NCBI GenBank assembly: GCA_903869365.1
Contig: CAIPYV010000030.1
Location: forward strand, 1-64,000
DNA: 64,000 bases
Reading direction: 5' to 3'
Origin: an uncultured Chlorobiaceae bacterium
GTDB lineage: Bacteria; Bacteroidota; Chlorobiia; Chlorobiales; Chlorobiaceae
The position numbers and the translations under genes are program-made. The notes below the pieces were generated by a model. The model had not been told where the DNA came from. It saw only the letters and a list, made by a program, of their open reading frames with translations, and made no database searches. Below, one piece after another: positions 1 through 10,703 of the stretch (the stretch's first letter is position 1; each line of letters begins with the position of its first letter).

Positions 1-68
1 ACCAGACGAACAACCAGTTCGGCGACTTCAGGGGATATGTTGTTGCGATTCAGTGTAGATGTCTTCAT
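1..68 (-). CDS. partial CDS running off the left edge; hypothetical (MKTSTLNRNNISPEVAELVVRL...)
   Basis: Open minus-strand frame from ATG at 68 to window edge; not in ORF track because truncated. Confidence 0.35.
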   Translation of the reverse strand, partial: MKTSTLNRNNISPEVAELVVRL

Positions 69-177
69 GTGCAAGTTCTCTGGATGATGGGTTGCTTTTT
101 GAAGACAAGATAAACGGTATTACGGTATACACCAAGTCCCTAAGGTATGCTTGAATAAACTTTACAAAACGAACCCA

Positions 178-387
178 TTACCCCTCCCCTATCTCTCTCA
201 CCATTCGGTACTTGTGTATTTCTGCCCACTGCATTTGTCTTACAATCTTTCTTGCTCGGGAGGAATCAATGTGGTAATAGCCTGCAGTTGCAATTGCACA
301 TTCCAAATCGGGTTGGCGGTTGTAGAGATCGAGCGATAAGACGTGTTCAGCTTTTCTGAATGAAGGGTTCATGTCGTAGGCAGGGGA
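178..387 (-). pseudogene. HipA-like kinase C-terminal remnant
   Basis: Reading upstream of the ORF start gives ...SPAYDMNPSFRKAEHVLSLD..., the HipA 'SPAYDxxPS' motif; only the last ~70 aa remain. Confidence 0.6.
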
Positions 388-410
388 GGGACAGTGCTGA
401 GTACTGAGTA

Positions 411-1397
411 CTATCTTTTATTTTGGTTTTTGGTTACGGCTCGGGCGTTGCGTTTCAGGCGTTTCAGGCCGGTGCGGTAGATTGGGGTGCCTTGGAAGAG
501 GGTTCGGAAGGTGGATTTGGTTAGTGACAGGATGGTTTCCGGGGTGAGGTTGAGGAGGTTTTGGTGCGGGGTGAATGAGTGGTTGGGGGGAATGGTTGTC
601 TGGTGGTTGTGGGGGCAGACTTGCTGGCAGTGGTCGCAGCCGAAGAGGTGGTTGCCGATCAGTGTGGACTCTTCAGGGGTGAATTCACGTTTGAGTTCGA
701 TGGTGAGGTAGGAGATGCATCTGGTTGCGTCGAGTTTGCTGGGTTCGATGAGGGCTCCTGTGGGGCAGCTTTCAAGGCATTTGGTGCAGCTTCCGCAGAG
801 GTTGGGGAGAGGATGTTTGTTGTCGGTTATCTCTTTGTTGATGAGCAGCTCTCCGAGAAAAATGTATGTGCCGGCGGAGGGGATGATGAGGAGGGTGTTT
901 TTTCCTGTTTTACCGATGCCCGAATGTTCAGCCCAGTTTTTTTCGAGAATGGGGGAGCTGTCGACAGTTATTGTTGCGTTGAGATCTTCTCCAAAGAGGG
1001 TATTCAGGAAGTTGAGGAGTTGCTGGAGCTTTTCACGGACTACGGTGTGGTAGTCGTCTATAAGGGCGTATGTTGAAATGACGGGCCCTCCGGTAATGGT
1101 ATCAAGTGGATAGTTGTAGCTGATTGCTGCCGAGATGATGGTTTTCAGGTCTGGGAGCAGCATTGAGGGCATGGCCCGTTCGTCCAACCGGTTTTCCAGA
1201 TACACCATTTCACCATGCCGATGTTCAGCAAGCATGGCGTTATAGCGCTGCATGGCGAGCGGTTGCGGTATGGGGGAGGAAAAGCCTATGGCAGCGAATC
1301 CGAGTCGTGCAGCTTCCTTGCGAATGGTGCGGGCAAGAACAGTTGACGGGTCAGCCATAAGAGGGTGAAGGATTTGAAGGGAGGGTTGTTTAAGCAA
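411..1397 (-). CDS. queG: epoxyqueuosine reductase QueG
   Basis: ORF with two 4Fe-4S motifs (CGSCTKCLESCPTGA, CDHCQQVCPHN) typical of QueG. Confidence 0.9.
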   Translation of the reverse strand: MLKQPSLQILHPLMADPSTVLARTIRKEAARLGFAAIGFSSPIPQPLAMQRYNAMLAEHRHGEMVYLENRLDERAMPSMLLPDLKTIISAAISYNYPLDTITGGPVISTYALIDDYHTVVREKLQQLLNFLNTLFGEDLNATITVDSSPILEKNWAEHSGIGKTGKNTLLIIPSAGTYIFLGELLINKEITDNKHPLPNLCGSCTKCLESCPTGALIEPSKLDATRCISYLTIELKREFTPEESTLIGNHLFGCDHCQQVCPHNHQTTIPPNHSFTPHQNLLNLTPETILSLTKSTFRTLFQGTPIYRTGLKRLKRNARAVTKNQNKR

Positions 1398-1467
1398 ATA
1401 TTTAGCTGTTAATTAAATATACAGTTCAGGAAATCTATTTCCTCAAGGTCAATGCTCTCTTCTTGTT

Positions 1468-3378
1468 ATGGAACGTCGTGCGTTTATAAAAAAACTGTTT
1501 GTGGGTACAGGTGTTGGTGTCGGTGTCGCTGTGGCAGGATCAGCCGGTCTTATTGGTTATTATCAGCCGCGAAAAGGATGGTATGGCAGGGAGGTGTCGG
1601 GGGGTAAGGAGAGGGTTGGTGGATTAAAAAAGGTGGTGGTTATAGGGGGGGGGCTGGCGGGGATAAGTGCATCCCTTGAACTGGCGCAGCGAGGGTTTGA
1701 GGTAACGCTTGTTGAGTCTTCTGCCGCATTGGGGGGCAAGCTGACCGGCTGGGATATTGAGGCTCTTGGTGAGCACTTTCCGGTGGAGCATGGCTTTCAT
1801 GGCTTTTTTGATCAGTATTATAATCTCAACGAGATATTTGCTTCTGCAGGGATAACGCGTGAGAGCTTTATCTCATCGCCCGGATATCCGGTTATATTTA
1901 AACACTTTCCAAAGGAGATCTACGGTCGGACATCGAAGTATTTTCCGTTTAATGTTCTTTCGATTGTAGAGCAGTCACGGAGACTTGATTTTGTCTCTTT
2001 TCTGAAAAATTCGAAGGGGATGCTTTCGACGGGGGAGTTGTTTCGCTATGAGTATGGCAAGACCTTTCAGAAGTATGACTCGATTGATTTTATGACCTAT
2101 TGCCGGAAGGGTGAGGCGCTGCCTGCATTTGTCGATACCGTGCTGCACCCTTTTGCGGATGCGACGATGAACCGGATGGAGGTGTTGTCGGCAGCTGAGG
2201 CGCTCCGGTATTTCCACTTTTATTTTATGGGCAACCCTGAAGGATTAGCCTTTACGATCACAAACCGCGATTGTATGAGTGCGCTCATCAACCCTCTTGA
2301 GGTGAAGCTGAAACAACTTGGGGTGAGCTTGAGGAAGGGGTGTACGGCAAGGAGCATGCAGGTTGTGGGGGAGAAGGTTGTCGGTGTTGGCATTGATACG
2401 CCGGAGAGCGGGGGCGCCTTGTTGCTGCATGTTGATGCTGCAAAAGTTCCGCAACAGGGATTTATCGGGTTTATGACAGCTGAGGGAGTACCGGTCATGG
2501 TTGGCAGAACGGAGAGCGGTTATCTGGCCTATGACGGGCGCTGCACGCACATGGGATGTCCGGTCACTCCTGATGCAGGTAGCGGTGGTTTTTCCTGTCC
2601 CTGTCATGCGGGGAGGTTTGATGCATCAGGCACTCCGGTGAGCGGGCCGCCAAAAGCTCCGCTGGTGAAACTCGCAGTTGCTGTTGAGGGGGAAGTGCTT
2701 GTGGTGAAGCAGTCGGCAGGCGGTGAACGGTTGGCGTGTGACTACTGTGTGGTTGCGTCTAATGTGCGGGGTGTTCGTGAGCTGGTGAAAGCTTCACACT
2801 TGAACCGTCCTGAGTTTGAAGCAAACGTGGCTTCGCTTGGCGAGGCTGACCCCTATGCGGTTTACCGGTTATGGATTGACAGGCCGCTTGCTTCAAAGGA
2901 TTTTCCCTTCTATACGGTTTCGGGATATACCTATACTGATTCTATCTCCATCTTCTCTGATTTTCAGGAACCCTTTATCTCGTGGGCTAAAAAGCATGGC
3001 TGCTGTGTTGTCGAGCTGCATGCCTATGCTATTGCACCCGAGGATATCAGGCCTGAAGCGGAAATCAAGGCTGTGATGCTTCAGGAGCTGCATGCCATAT
3101 TTCCGGAAACTATGGCTGCGGAGGTTCTGCATGAGCTGTTCATGCTGCAGTCTAATTTTACGCGGTGGGCTCCGGGTGATCACGCTCATCGACCCGGTGT
3201 TGAAACGCCCTTTTCAAATCTTTTTCTTGCAGGAGACTGGGTTAAAGTTGATGCTCCGGTGTTTCTGATGGAGGCCGCGGCTTTTACCGGTCGAATGGCT
3301 GCCAATGCAATCTTCAGGCAGGAATCAGTGAAGCCTGTGCCGCTTCCTATTGTGCCTATGCAGGGTTTGTTTGCCTGA
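1468..3378 (+). CDS. crtU: FAD-dependent carotenoid desaturase/methyltransferase (CrtU-like, isorenieratene/chlorobactene synthase) with internal Rieske domain
   Basis: GGGLAGISASLELAQRG FAD motif, EHGFHGFFDQYYNL motif; Rieske CTHMGC...CPCHAGRFD; N-terminal hydrophobic signal-like segment. Confidence 0.65.
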   Translation: MERRAFIKKLFVGTGVGVGVAVAGSAGLIGYYQPRKGWYGREVSGGKERVGGLKKVVVIGGGLAGISASLELAQRGFEVTLVESSAALGGKLTGWDIEALGEHFPVEHGFHGFFDQYYNLNEIFASAGITRESFISSPGYPVIFKHFPKEIYGRTSKYFPFNVLSIVEQSRRLDFVSFLKNSKGMLSTGELFRYEYGKTFQKYDSIDFMTYCRKGEALPAFVDTVLHPFADATMNRMEVLSAAEALRYFHFYFMGNPEGLAFTITNRDCMSALINPLEVKLKQLGVSLRKGCTARSMQVVGEKVVGVGIDTPESGGALLLHVDAAKVPQQGFIGFMTAEGVPVMVGRTESGYLAYDGRCTHMGCPVTPDAGSGGFSCPCHAGRFDASGTPVSGPPKAPLVKLAVAVEGEVLVVKQSAGGERLACDYCVVASNVRGVRELVKASHLNRPEFEANVASLGEADPYAVYRLWIDRPLASKDFPFYTVSGYTYTDSISIFSDFQEPFISWAKKHGCCVVELHAYAIAPEDIRPEAEIKAVMLQELHAIFPETMAAEVLHELFMLQSNFTRWAPGDHAHRPGVETPFSNLFLAGDWVKVDAPVFLMEAAAFTGRMAANAIFRQESVKPVPLPIVPMQGLFA

Positions 3379-3385
3379 ACCTCTT

Positions 3386-4561
3386 TTATTCGATGTTGTC
3401 TGAGGTTTTTTTCAGGCGGAGGCAGCTGCCGATAGTGTTGTGGAGCAGGGGACGGAAGGTTCTGATTTTGATGTTGGCGGACGAGGGATAGACCCGGTTG
3501 GAGAGTAAAATAACCGCAAGCTCTTTTTCGGGGTCAATCCAGATGCTGGTGCCTGTGTAACCAAGGTGTCCATAAGAGCGGTTTGAAAAATAGTCACCTG
3601 CTGAAGAGTGCCCGTCAAGTGAACGCAGATCCCATCCTGATGCTCGCTCAGACTCTTTGCGTGCGAGAAACGTGTTCAGTGTTGCAGCATGGATAGAGGT
3701 ATGGTTGTTGATACTGCCTCCATGCATCAGCATGGTGACCATCCTGATCAGGTCTCCGGTTGTTGAGTACAATCCTGCATGACCGGCAACTCCTCCCAGC
3801 AGGGCGGCATTCTGGTCGTGAACGAGAGGACGTTGAAAGGTGAAGGGCCAGAGGCTCTCTTTTTCCACCGGAGCAAGACGCGAAACGAGCGATTGCGGAG
3901 GAGTGAACATGGTCGATCGCATCCCAAGTGGTTCGGCAAACCGGTTATGGAAGTTTGCGTCGAGGGTGCTGCCGGTGATGGTTTCGATGATTCTGCCAAG
4001 GAGCATGAAACCGAGATCGCTGTAGAGTGTTTTGCTTCCTGGTTTGGAGAGCAGGGTATCGGCGGCAATGGTGCTGAAGAGTTGTTCAGGCGTGGTGCAG
4101 GTCTTTGAGTAGAAAGCGTGTGCTCTCAGTCCGGAGGTGTGCCGGAGAAGATGCTCGATGGTGATTTTATCTTTTCCTTTTCCGCTGAATGCAGGTAAAT
4201 AGTGTGATACCGGTGTCTGAAGATTGAGTGAGTCCCGTTCGACAAGCTGCATGGCAATGCTGGTAGTGGCAACGGCTTTGGTCAGTGACGCAAGATCATA
4301 GATGGTGGTTGTATCGGCAGGAGTGCTGTGCGGTTCGTAGGTCAATCGTCCGAATGCCTTGTGAAACACAACCCTGCCTTTGTAGAGAATGGCAAGGCTT
4401 GCTCCCGGAAAAACAGAGTCACTGACGGCTTTGTTCATGGCCGTTTCAAGGGGCGTGAAATCATAGGCCATTGCCGGAGTCTGGAGCGTCGTGCTTAACC
4501 CGGCAAGGATGAAGAGTGTTGTAAGAAACAAACGGACTGTTTGCATGAGCTTTTTCCCCAA
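3386..4561 (-). CDS. serine hydrolase, beta-lactamase/class C family
   Basis: Signal peptide, SLTK motif (DLASLTKAVATT), YSDLGF motif. Confidence 0.85.
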   Translation of the reverse strand: MGKKLMQTVRLFLTTLFILAGLSTTLQTPAMAYDFTPLETAMNKAVSDSVFPGASLAILYKGRVVFHKAFGRLTYEPHSTPADTTTIYDLASLTKAVATTSIAMQLVERDSLNLQTPVSHYLPAFSGKGKDKITIEHLLRHTSGLRAHAFYSKTCTTPEQLFSTIAADTLLSKPGSKTLYSDLGFMLLGRIIETITGSTLDANFHNRFAEPLGMRSTMFTPPQSLVSRLAPVEKESLWPFTFQRPLVHDQNAALLGGVAGHAGLYSTTGDLIRMVTMLMHGGSINNHTSIHAATLNTFLARKESERASGWDLRSLDGHSSAGDYFSNRSYGHLGYTGTSIWIDPEKELAVILLSNRVYPSSANIKIRTFRPLLHNTIGSCLRLKKTSDNIE

Positions 4562-4564
4562 GGG

Positions 4565-5443
4565 TTAAAAAAGCGAAATTTTGACATAACGGTGCGGATG
4601 TGCTTTAAGGTCGACAAGGACTGAATCGAGCGATGTCAGGGTGCGGGAGAGGTTGTTGTAGAGAGCGGGATTGGAGGAGAGCTGGCCAATGGTGCCGTTG
4701 TCATTGTTGAGCTTGGTGATCAGTGATTCTGTTTTTGATGCAGCCTGGTTAAGATGTTCGATGGTCTCTTCGGTATTTTTCGCCATGGCCTTGTCGTTAA
4801 GGAGCTTCGGAAGGAGCCCGTTTCCATGCGATGCTTTCTTTGAAAGGGCCGAGAGTTCCGCCGTTGTGGCTTTCAGGCTGCTTATGGTTTCAGCAAGCTC
4901 TCTGCCCATTTTTTCATCCGAAATAATCTTTCCTGCCACACCTTTGCCGTTGTTCAGCTTGTCAAGCATGGTATTGATTTTTTCAAAGGTCAGACTTGCT
5001 TTGCTGGCAATGTTTGCAAGGCCTTCTTCGGAATACAGGGCGATAAAGTCACCTTCTGCTACGGCAGGTCCTTTTCCGGTTTTAATATCAACATATTTGT
5101 CGCCGAGCACTCCAAGGGATTTAATGGTGGCTTTGGAATCCTTGGTGACCAGAAGAGCAAACTCCTGTTTGAGCCTCAAGTCAGCGACAACGTAGAGTGA
5201 GTCGTTGTGGGTGACAAAGTTCATTTTTGAGACCGTGCCTATTTTTTTGCCTGATACAGAGACAAAGTTGTTTTCGGCAAGACTCTGAACATCCCTTGAA
5301 AGTATTTTGACGGTTGTCACGCCGGAAAACAGGTTGCTGTTTTTACCGATGACCAGTCCAAGATAGGCGGCGAAACCGATGCCGATAATGAAAAAAATTC
5401 CGGTTCTCAGATCGCTCCATTTCAAAGCGTTCGGATTTTTCAT
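4565..5443 (-). CDS. mlaD: MlaD/MCE family lipid transport protein
   Basis: N-terminal TM plus MCE domain; adjacent to MlaF/MlaE homologues. Confidence 0.85.
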   Translation of the reverse strand: MKNPNALKWSDLRTGIFFIIGIGFAAYLGLVIGKNSNLFSGVTTVKILSRDVQSLAENNFVSVSGKKIGTVSKMNFVTHNDSLYVVADLRLKQEFALLVTKDSKATIKSLGVLGDKYVDIKTGKGPAVAEGDFIALYSEEGLANIASKASLTFEKINTMLDKLNNGKGVAGKIISDEKMGRELAETISSLKATTAELSALSKKASHGNGLLPKLLNDKAMAKNTEETIEHLNQAASKTESLITKLNNDNGTIGQLSSNPALYNNLSRTLTSLDSVLVDLKAHPHRYVKISLF

Positions 5444-5464
5444 ACAGGTAAAATCTTAAGGATG

Positions 5465-6199
5465 TTATAATTCAAGAATTTTGTCAGAGAGAATCGATCG
5501 TATAAAGGGATGCTGTGCCTCGTGAAGTTTTTCCGTGACATCGTCAAAAATGATTTCTCCCTGGTAGAGGACGGCAACACAGTCGGCAACATTGAAGACA
5601 TCGTCAATAATATGAGTAACAATAACGGCACCAAGGTTATTGTTGTGCCTCAGGGAGCTGATGAGCGACAGGATTTTTTTGGAGCTGACCGGGTCAAGTC
5701 CAGCCGTAGGTTCATCAAACAGAATCATGTGGGGTTTGAAGATCAGCGCTCTTCCTATAGCAACTCTTCGGCGCATTCCTCCACTCAGGCTTTCAGGGAG
5801 CTGGTCTTCATAGCCTTCCAGCCCTGCAAACTGAATCTGTTCCAACACTCTCCGGTTGATCTCTTCTACCGGCAGCTTCATGTTTTCACGGAGAAAAAAT
5901 CCGAGGTTCTGGCTGATGGTGAGGGAATCGAAGAGTGCGTTTCCCTGAAAAACCATACCCATTTTGCGGCGTATGGAGTAGAGACTCGCCTCTTTCATGT
6001 TGGTGATATCGGTGCCGTCAACAATGACCTGTCCGCTGTTCGGTTTAATAAGACCGAGCATCAGTTTGAGAATGGTGCTTTTGCCGACGCCGCTTGGTCC
6101 CAGAATCGCTTTAATGGTGTTGTCCCGGACGGTAAGAGAGACGTTTTTCAGGATCACCTTGTCGCCGTATTTCAAACCGACGTTTCGTAATTCAATCAT
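5465..6199 (-). CDS. mlaF: ABC transporter ATP-binding protein, MlaF-like
   Basis: Walker A GPSGVGKST, signature LSGGMRRR, Walker B ILFDEPTAGLDP. Confidence 0.9.
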   Translation of the reverse strand: MIELRNVGLKYGDKVILKNVSLTVRDNTIKAILGPSGVGKSTILKLMLGLIKPNSGQVIVDGTDITNMKEASLYSIRRKMGMVFQGNALFDSLTISQNLGFFLRENMKLPVEEINRRVLEQIQFAGLEGYEDQLPESLSGGMRRRVAIGRALIFKPHMILFDEPTAGLDPVSSKKILSLISSLRHNNNLGAVIVTHIIDDVFNVADCVAVLYQGEIIFDDVTEKLHEAQHPFIRSILSDKILEL

Positions 6200-6203
6200 G
6201 CAT

Positions 6204-7067
6204 TCACATGTTTTCCAGCACTATCTTTGAGACGTAAAAATTTGCAATCAGCACCAGTCCTGATGAAACAACAATGCCTTTAATGGTGGAACGACCAACA
6301 CCGGCAGTGCCTCCTCGTGCAGAAAACCCGTTGAAGCTGCTGACAAGCGTTATGATGATGGCAAAAACCGGTGCTTTAAGGAAGCCGACCACAAAGTCTT
6401 TGGGTGCAAGTCGGGGATAGACGGCGTTCCAGAAAATTCCAGGGTCGAGTCGATGATAGTGTTCAGCCATGTATGCGGCACTTTGAAGGCCGGCATAGTC
6501 GGAAAGAGCAGTCAGAGGGAGGAACATGATGAGTGCGGCAACAAGGCGGGGCATGACGAGTTTTGCAACGGGGTCGGTGCCGAAAGCGCGCAGTGCGTCG
6601 ATCTGTTCAGATATCTGCATGGCGCCGAGTTCTGCTCCGTTTCTTGATCCGAACCGTGCGGAGAGCATGAGGCCCATAAGGAGGGGGCCAAGTTCGCGGA
6701 TAACCGAGAGGGAGGTTGAGCGTCCCAGCATGGTTTTTGCACCGAAGTCTTCAAGGAGGTTTCCTACCTCAATGGCAAGAAGTGATCCGATAGAGATAGC
6801 GCTGACGAGAACGATGGGGATTGAGTCGGTGCCGCAAATGGTGGCCTGATCGAGCACATCCCGCCAGTAGCGTTTCACTTTTGGAAAAGAGATGAATGTC
6901 CTGACTGAGAAAAGAAAAAACTCCTGCATGGTGAGGACAAAATTTTTCAACCACAAGGCAAGTGCTTTTTCCTGGTTTCGTGCGAAGGTTAGGAGCATGT
7001 CGTTATCAATTGTCCAATCATCTTGAGTTATGCCTGTAAAAGCCTGCTTTTCATTTTTGTCACCCAC
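6204..7067 (-). CDS. mlaE: MlaE family ABC transporter permease
   Basis: Permease with RELGPLLMGLMLSARFGSRNGAELG motif. Confidence 0.9.
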   Translation of the reverse strand: MGDKNEKQAFTGITQDDWTIDNDMLLTFARNQEKALALWLKNFVLTMQEFFLFSVRTFISFPKVKRYWRDVLDQATICGTDSIPIVLVSAISIGSLLAIEVGNLLEDFGAKTMLGRSTSLSVIRELGPLLMGLMLSARFGSRNGAELGAMQISEQIDALRAFGTDPVAKLVMPRLVAALIMFLPLTALSDYAGLQSAAYMAEHYHRLDPGIFWNAVYPRLAPKDFVVGFLKAPVFAIIITLVSSFNGFSARGGTAGVGRSTIKGIVVSSGLVLIANFYVSKIVLENM

Positions 7068-7888
7068 TCGCAGGGTATGGTAACCTTGCCGAAGGTGTCT
7101 TCATCGCGCTCTCTCATGCCATGATAGTCGGAACCTCCTGAAAAGAGTAAAAAGTACTCGTTTGCAATTTCACGGTAGTAATTCTGCCGGTAGGCGTCGT
7201 GAGAAGGATGGACAATTTCAATGCCGTCAAGGCCGAAGGTGATGAGCTGTTTGAGGGTCTCATCGGATACATTTTGTGCTGGATGGGCAAGAAAGGAGAG
7301 CCCTGACGCTTTATTGATCAGCGCGATGACATCTGCCGGATGCGTTTCGATGCTTTTAACATAAGCAGGACTGTGAGAGCCGAGATATTTGCTGAACGCT
7401 TCGCTGAAGCTTTTTACATAGCCCACGTCCTGGAGTACGGCCGCAATATGTGGTCGTCCCACACTTCCGTTCTGAGCTTTGACAATAATCTGCTCAATAC
7501 CGATTTTTACACCCATTTTGGCGAGTTTGCTTACCATGCGTTCAGCCCTTTCGGTGCGCAGGTGACGGCAGTGATCAAGATATTGTTTCAGCTCCGAATG
7601 CTGATAATCGAAAAAATAACCAAGGATATGAATATCATAGCCCTTGTAGGTCGAGCTCATTTCTACACCAGGAATAAGCTCAATGCCTTTCTGGAAGGCT
7701 AATGGCTTTGCTTTGTCAATACCTAAAACAGAATCATGGTCAGTAATACTTATGGCCTTCAGTCCGGAATTCGCTGCTTTCAGAACTATGTCTTCCGGCG
7801 TAAAGATTCCGTCTGAACATTTCGTATGAATATGTAAGTCTGCTTTTTCAAAGCCATTATGCCCTAAGCTTGTCAAGCCGTATGGCAT
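7028..7888 (-). CDS. PHP-domain phosphoesterase
   Basis: KADLHIHTKCSDG, SITDHDS motifs. Confidence 0.85.
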   Translation of the reverse strand: MPYGLTSLGHNGFEKADLHIHTKCSDGIFTPEDIVLKAANSGLKAISITDHDSVLGIDKAKPLAFQKGIELIPGVEMSSTYKGYDIHILGYFFDYQHSELKQYLDHCRHLRTERAERMVSKLAKMGVKIGIEQIIVKAQNGSVGRPHIAAVLQDVGYVKSFSEAFSKYLGSHSPAYVKSIETHPADVIALINKASGLSFLAHPAQNVSDETLKQLITFGLDGIEIVHPSHDAYRQNYYREIANEYFLLFSGGSDYHGMRERDEDTFGKVTIPCEWVTKMKSRLLQA

Positions 7889-8011
7889 GGCTGGTTTATT
7901 AATTATGTTAAATTATGCTACCTGTATATAAGAAAAAATCCCCGACCGCTTCACACACAAAAGAGAATTATTTTTCAGAGTTAATCGTTGCATGGAAAAT
8001 GGAAGCGTGTC

Positions 8012-8863
8012 TCATAACGGTGGCAGTTTTCCGGTAGCAAGAAGGATCAGTATTGCGGCGCCGGCAATGAGTCGATAAGCAATGAAGATGGTTGTTGTAT
8101 GCTTTTTGAGATAGGTGAGCAGAAATCCAATGGAGGCATAACCAACAATACCGGCTACAAGGGTTGCAACGATGATATTGGTTATGTTTTCGGTAGAGGC
8201 GGAGATAACGGCCCATGTTTTATAGAGTTCCAGGAGCGCTGCAGCAAATACAGAAGGGAGTGACAGCAGGAATGAAAAACGGGCGGCGCTTTCACGCGAA
8301 AGATTCAGGAAGAGACCGCCGGTTATGGTGACTCCGGAACGTGATGATCCAGGGATGAGGGCAACGCTTTGAGCCAGACCAATCAGCAGAGCCTCTTTCC
8401 ATCCGATATGTTCTATTGTTTTCAGTGGAAGCCCTTTTTTGAGCCTGTTTTTTATGTTCCATTCGGCAAGGGAGAGCACCAGTGCCAGAGTGATAAGTGC
8501 ACCGCTGATCCAGTAGAGTGAACGGAGGCTGGTCTCTATTTGATTTTTAAAGAGAAGACCTAAAATGACAATCGGGATGGTTCCTGCAGCAATCATCCAT
8601 CCCATTTTTGCTTCTGTGCTTTCCAGAGGTTTACCCTGTATCAAGCCCCGGACAACACCACTGATGATGACGGAAATATCTTTGCGGAAATAGATAAGAA
8701 CAGCGACAAGGGTTCCGAGTTGTGCGATAGCGGTAAATGCTGCCCCGGGGTCCTGCCAGCCGGCAAGAGCGGGAACAATTCTCAGATGTGCCGTGCTGCT
8801 GATCGGCAGAAATTCTGTAAGGCCTTGTACAATGCCGAGAATGATTGCTTCAGGGAGGGTCAT
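8012..8863 (-). CDS. uppP: undecaprenyl-diphosphate phosphatase
   Basis: GIVQGLTEFLPISSTAHL and PGSSRSGVTITGGL motifs. Confidence 0.95.
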   Translation of the reverse strand: MTLPEAIILGIVQGLTEFLPISSTAHLRIVPALAGWQDPGAAFTAIAQLGTLVAVLIYFRKDISVIISGVVRGLIQGKPLESTEAKMGWMIAAGTIPIVILGLLFKNQIETSLRSLYWISGALITLALVLSLAEWNIKNRLKKGLPLKTIEHIGWKEALLIGLAQSVALIPGSSRSGVTITGGLFLNLSRESAARFSFLLSLPSVFAAALLELYKTWAVISASTENITNIIVATLVAGIVGYASIGFLLTYLKKHTTTIFIAYRLIAGAAILILLATGKLPPL

Positions 8864-9609
8864 TGAGGTGAATGAGTACAGGTTAGTGGAGTGAAGCCCG
8901 GTTCAAGCAGAGTTTTGAGGTCTGCAATGGCTTTCTGGATGGCTAGGGCGCGGTGGCTGAGGGTGTTCTTTTCGACTATGCTCATTTCTGCATAGGTTTT
9001 GGCTGTAGAGTGAACCAGAAACACGGGATCATAGCCAAACCCTCCCGTTCCTTGTTGCTCAAGGGTGATGCTGCCTGAAACAACACCTTCGGCGGTGTGC
9101 TCAAACTCGAATTGCTTATCTCCCGAAGGGATAGAGCCTTTCAGGGCGATGACTGTCCGGAATCGGGCGTTTCTGTCGACAATACCCTTCATGCTGTGCA
9201 GCAGATGGCGGACGTTCTCCTGATAGGTCGGAGTATTGCCATCGGGAGTGGGTGCGAAGCGTGCGGAGTATACTCCCGGCGCTCCCTGCAGTGCATCGAC
9301 TTCAAGACCTGTGTCGTCGGCAAGGGCAATCATGGCTGGAAATTGTTCCGAGAGTATGCTGAAGATGGCCCTTGCCTTAAGGAGGGCGTTGCCTTCCAGT
9401 GTTTGTTCGGTCTCCTCGATGTCAACCTCGGCTCCCAGTTCTTTGAGTGTTGTGACCTTGAACAGGGGTGAGATGTTTTCAAGCAACGGGCGGATTTCTC
9501 TGACCTTGTCGCGATTGCCTGTGGCAAGGACAATGGTAACGGTGGTGTCTGGAGCAGCTGGCATGGCTCTACTGAATAATGCGGAGCAGTTCCCTGATTG
9601 CCTCATCAA
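8860..9609 (-). CDS. rdgB: XTP/dITP diphosphatase (HAM1/RdgB); true start likely near 9564
   Basis: [12 protein letters not shown]...[25 protein letters not shown]. Confidence 0.92.
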   Translation of the reverse strand: MMRQSGNCSALFSRAMPAAPDTTVTIVLATGNRDKVREIRPLLENISPLFKVTTLKELGAEVDIEETEQTLEGNALLKARAIFSILSEQFPAMIALADDTGLEVDALQGAPGVYSARFAPTPDGNTPTYQENVRHLLHSMKGIVDRNARFRTVIALKGSIPSGDKQFEFEHTAEGVVSGSITLEQQGTGGFGYDPVFLVHSTAKTYAEMSIVEKNTLSHRALAIQKAIADLKTLLEPGFTPLTCTHSPQ

Positions 9610-10279
9610 GGCCTGTCATTACAGCACGGGCAATGATGGCATGGCCGATACTGACCTCCTCGATTTCAGTAATTGCCGTGAACGGTGCGATGTTCAGGTA
9701 GTTGAGACCATGGCCGGCAACGACTTTCAGGCCGATGCTTTTTGCGTAGGTGGCAGCTTCATGGATTCTCTGCAGTTCAAGGGCTCTATCCTCGTCATTT
9801 GTTTTCAGAGCATAGGAACCGGTGTGAAGCTCTACAAGATCGGCACCTGCTTTTTGGGCAAGGTCGATAGCTTTCTGATCGGGCTCAATAAAGATGCTGC
9901 TCTCTATTCCTGCAGCTTTGAACGGTTTCAGAAATTCAGCCAGAGTGCTGTAGTGAGCGGTAATGTTAAAACCGCCCTCCGTAGTGAGTTCCTCCCTTTT
10001 TTCGGGCACAAGGGTGATCAGTTCGGGTTTCGTCTGCAACGCGATCTGCTGCATCTCCTGCGTCATGGCCATTTCAAGGTCGAGCTTGGTGGTAACTGCC
10101 TGCCGGAGTCGCTGAAGGTCGTTGTCTCTGATGTGTCGGCGGTCTTCACGCAGGTGGCACACAATGCCTGCAGCACCGCTTTTTTCAGCAAGCAGGGCAG
10201 CGGCAACGGGGTCGGGCTCGAACTCATTGCGGGCGTTGCGCAGTGTTGCAATGTGATCGATATTGACAGCTAATCTCAT
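9569..10279 (-). CDS. pdxJ: pyridoxine 5'-phosphate synthase
   Basis: [26 protein letters not shown] motifs. Confidence 0.95.
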   Translation of the reverse strand: MRLAVNIDHIATLRNARNEFEPDPVAAALLAEKSGAAGIVCHLREDRRHIRDNDLQRLRQAVTTKLDLEMAMTQEMQQIALQTKPELITLVPEKREELTTEGGFNITAHYSTLAEFLKPFKAAGIESSIFIEPDQKAIDLAQKAGADLVELHTGSYALKTNDEDRALELQRIHEAATYAKSIGLKVVAGHGLNYLNIAPFTAITEIEEVSIGHAIIARAVMTGLDEAIRELLRIIQ

Positions 10280-10421
10280 GGGCGTAGTTAATGGTTTTTT
10301 TTCCGTCTCTTAAGCGAAAGTAATGAAAAAATGAAAAGGATAAAACTTTCAGCACGCAGTGGACGTATAAGAGATAATCTTTTATGGAACAAGCATACCC
10401 TGCAAGCCTGTGAAATTTCAT

Positions 10422-10703
10422 TTACCCAACAGCAATCCCCATGCGGGTTACGTATACCTCCTCATGCAAGCGTGTCTGGATCTCTTCGCTGGATGCGGTC
10501 TCGAAGAATAACTCCAAGGCTTCACGAAGATTTTCGCGGGCTTCTTCGATAGTATCTCCCTGGCTGGCAATATCAAATTCGGGGCAAAGTGACACATACC
10601 CATCTTCTTCATGCGTGATAATGACTGTCAGTTGCTTTCGCATGGATTGTAACCGCTTGATCTGAAAATTTTTGAGTTTCTTTCCACAGGTTGAGAAACT
10701 CAA
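10422..10703 (-). CDS. HicB-like antitoxin (orphan); start likely 10641
   Basis: ITHEEDGYVSLCPEFDIASQGDTIEEARENLREALELF. Confidence 0.75.
   Translation of the reverse strand: MSFSTCGKKLKNFQIKRLQSMRKQLTVIITHEEDGYVSLCPEFDIASQGDTIEEARENLREALELFFETASSEEIQTRLHEEVYVTRMGIAVG

Noticed and set aside
9236-10273. 345-aa plus ORF antisense to rdgB and pdxJ
   Set aside because: Antisense artefact over two well-supported genes
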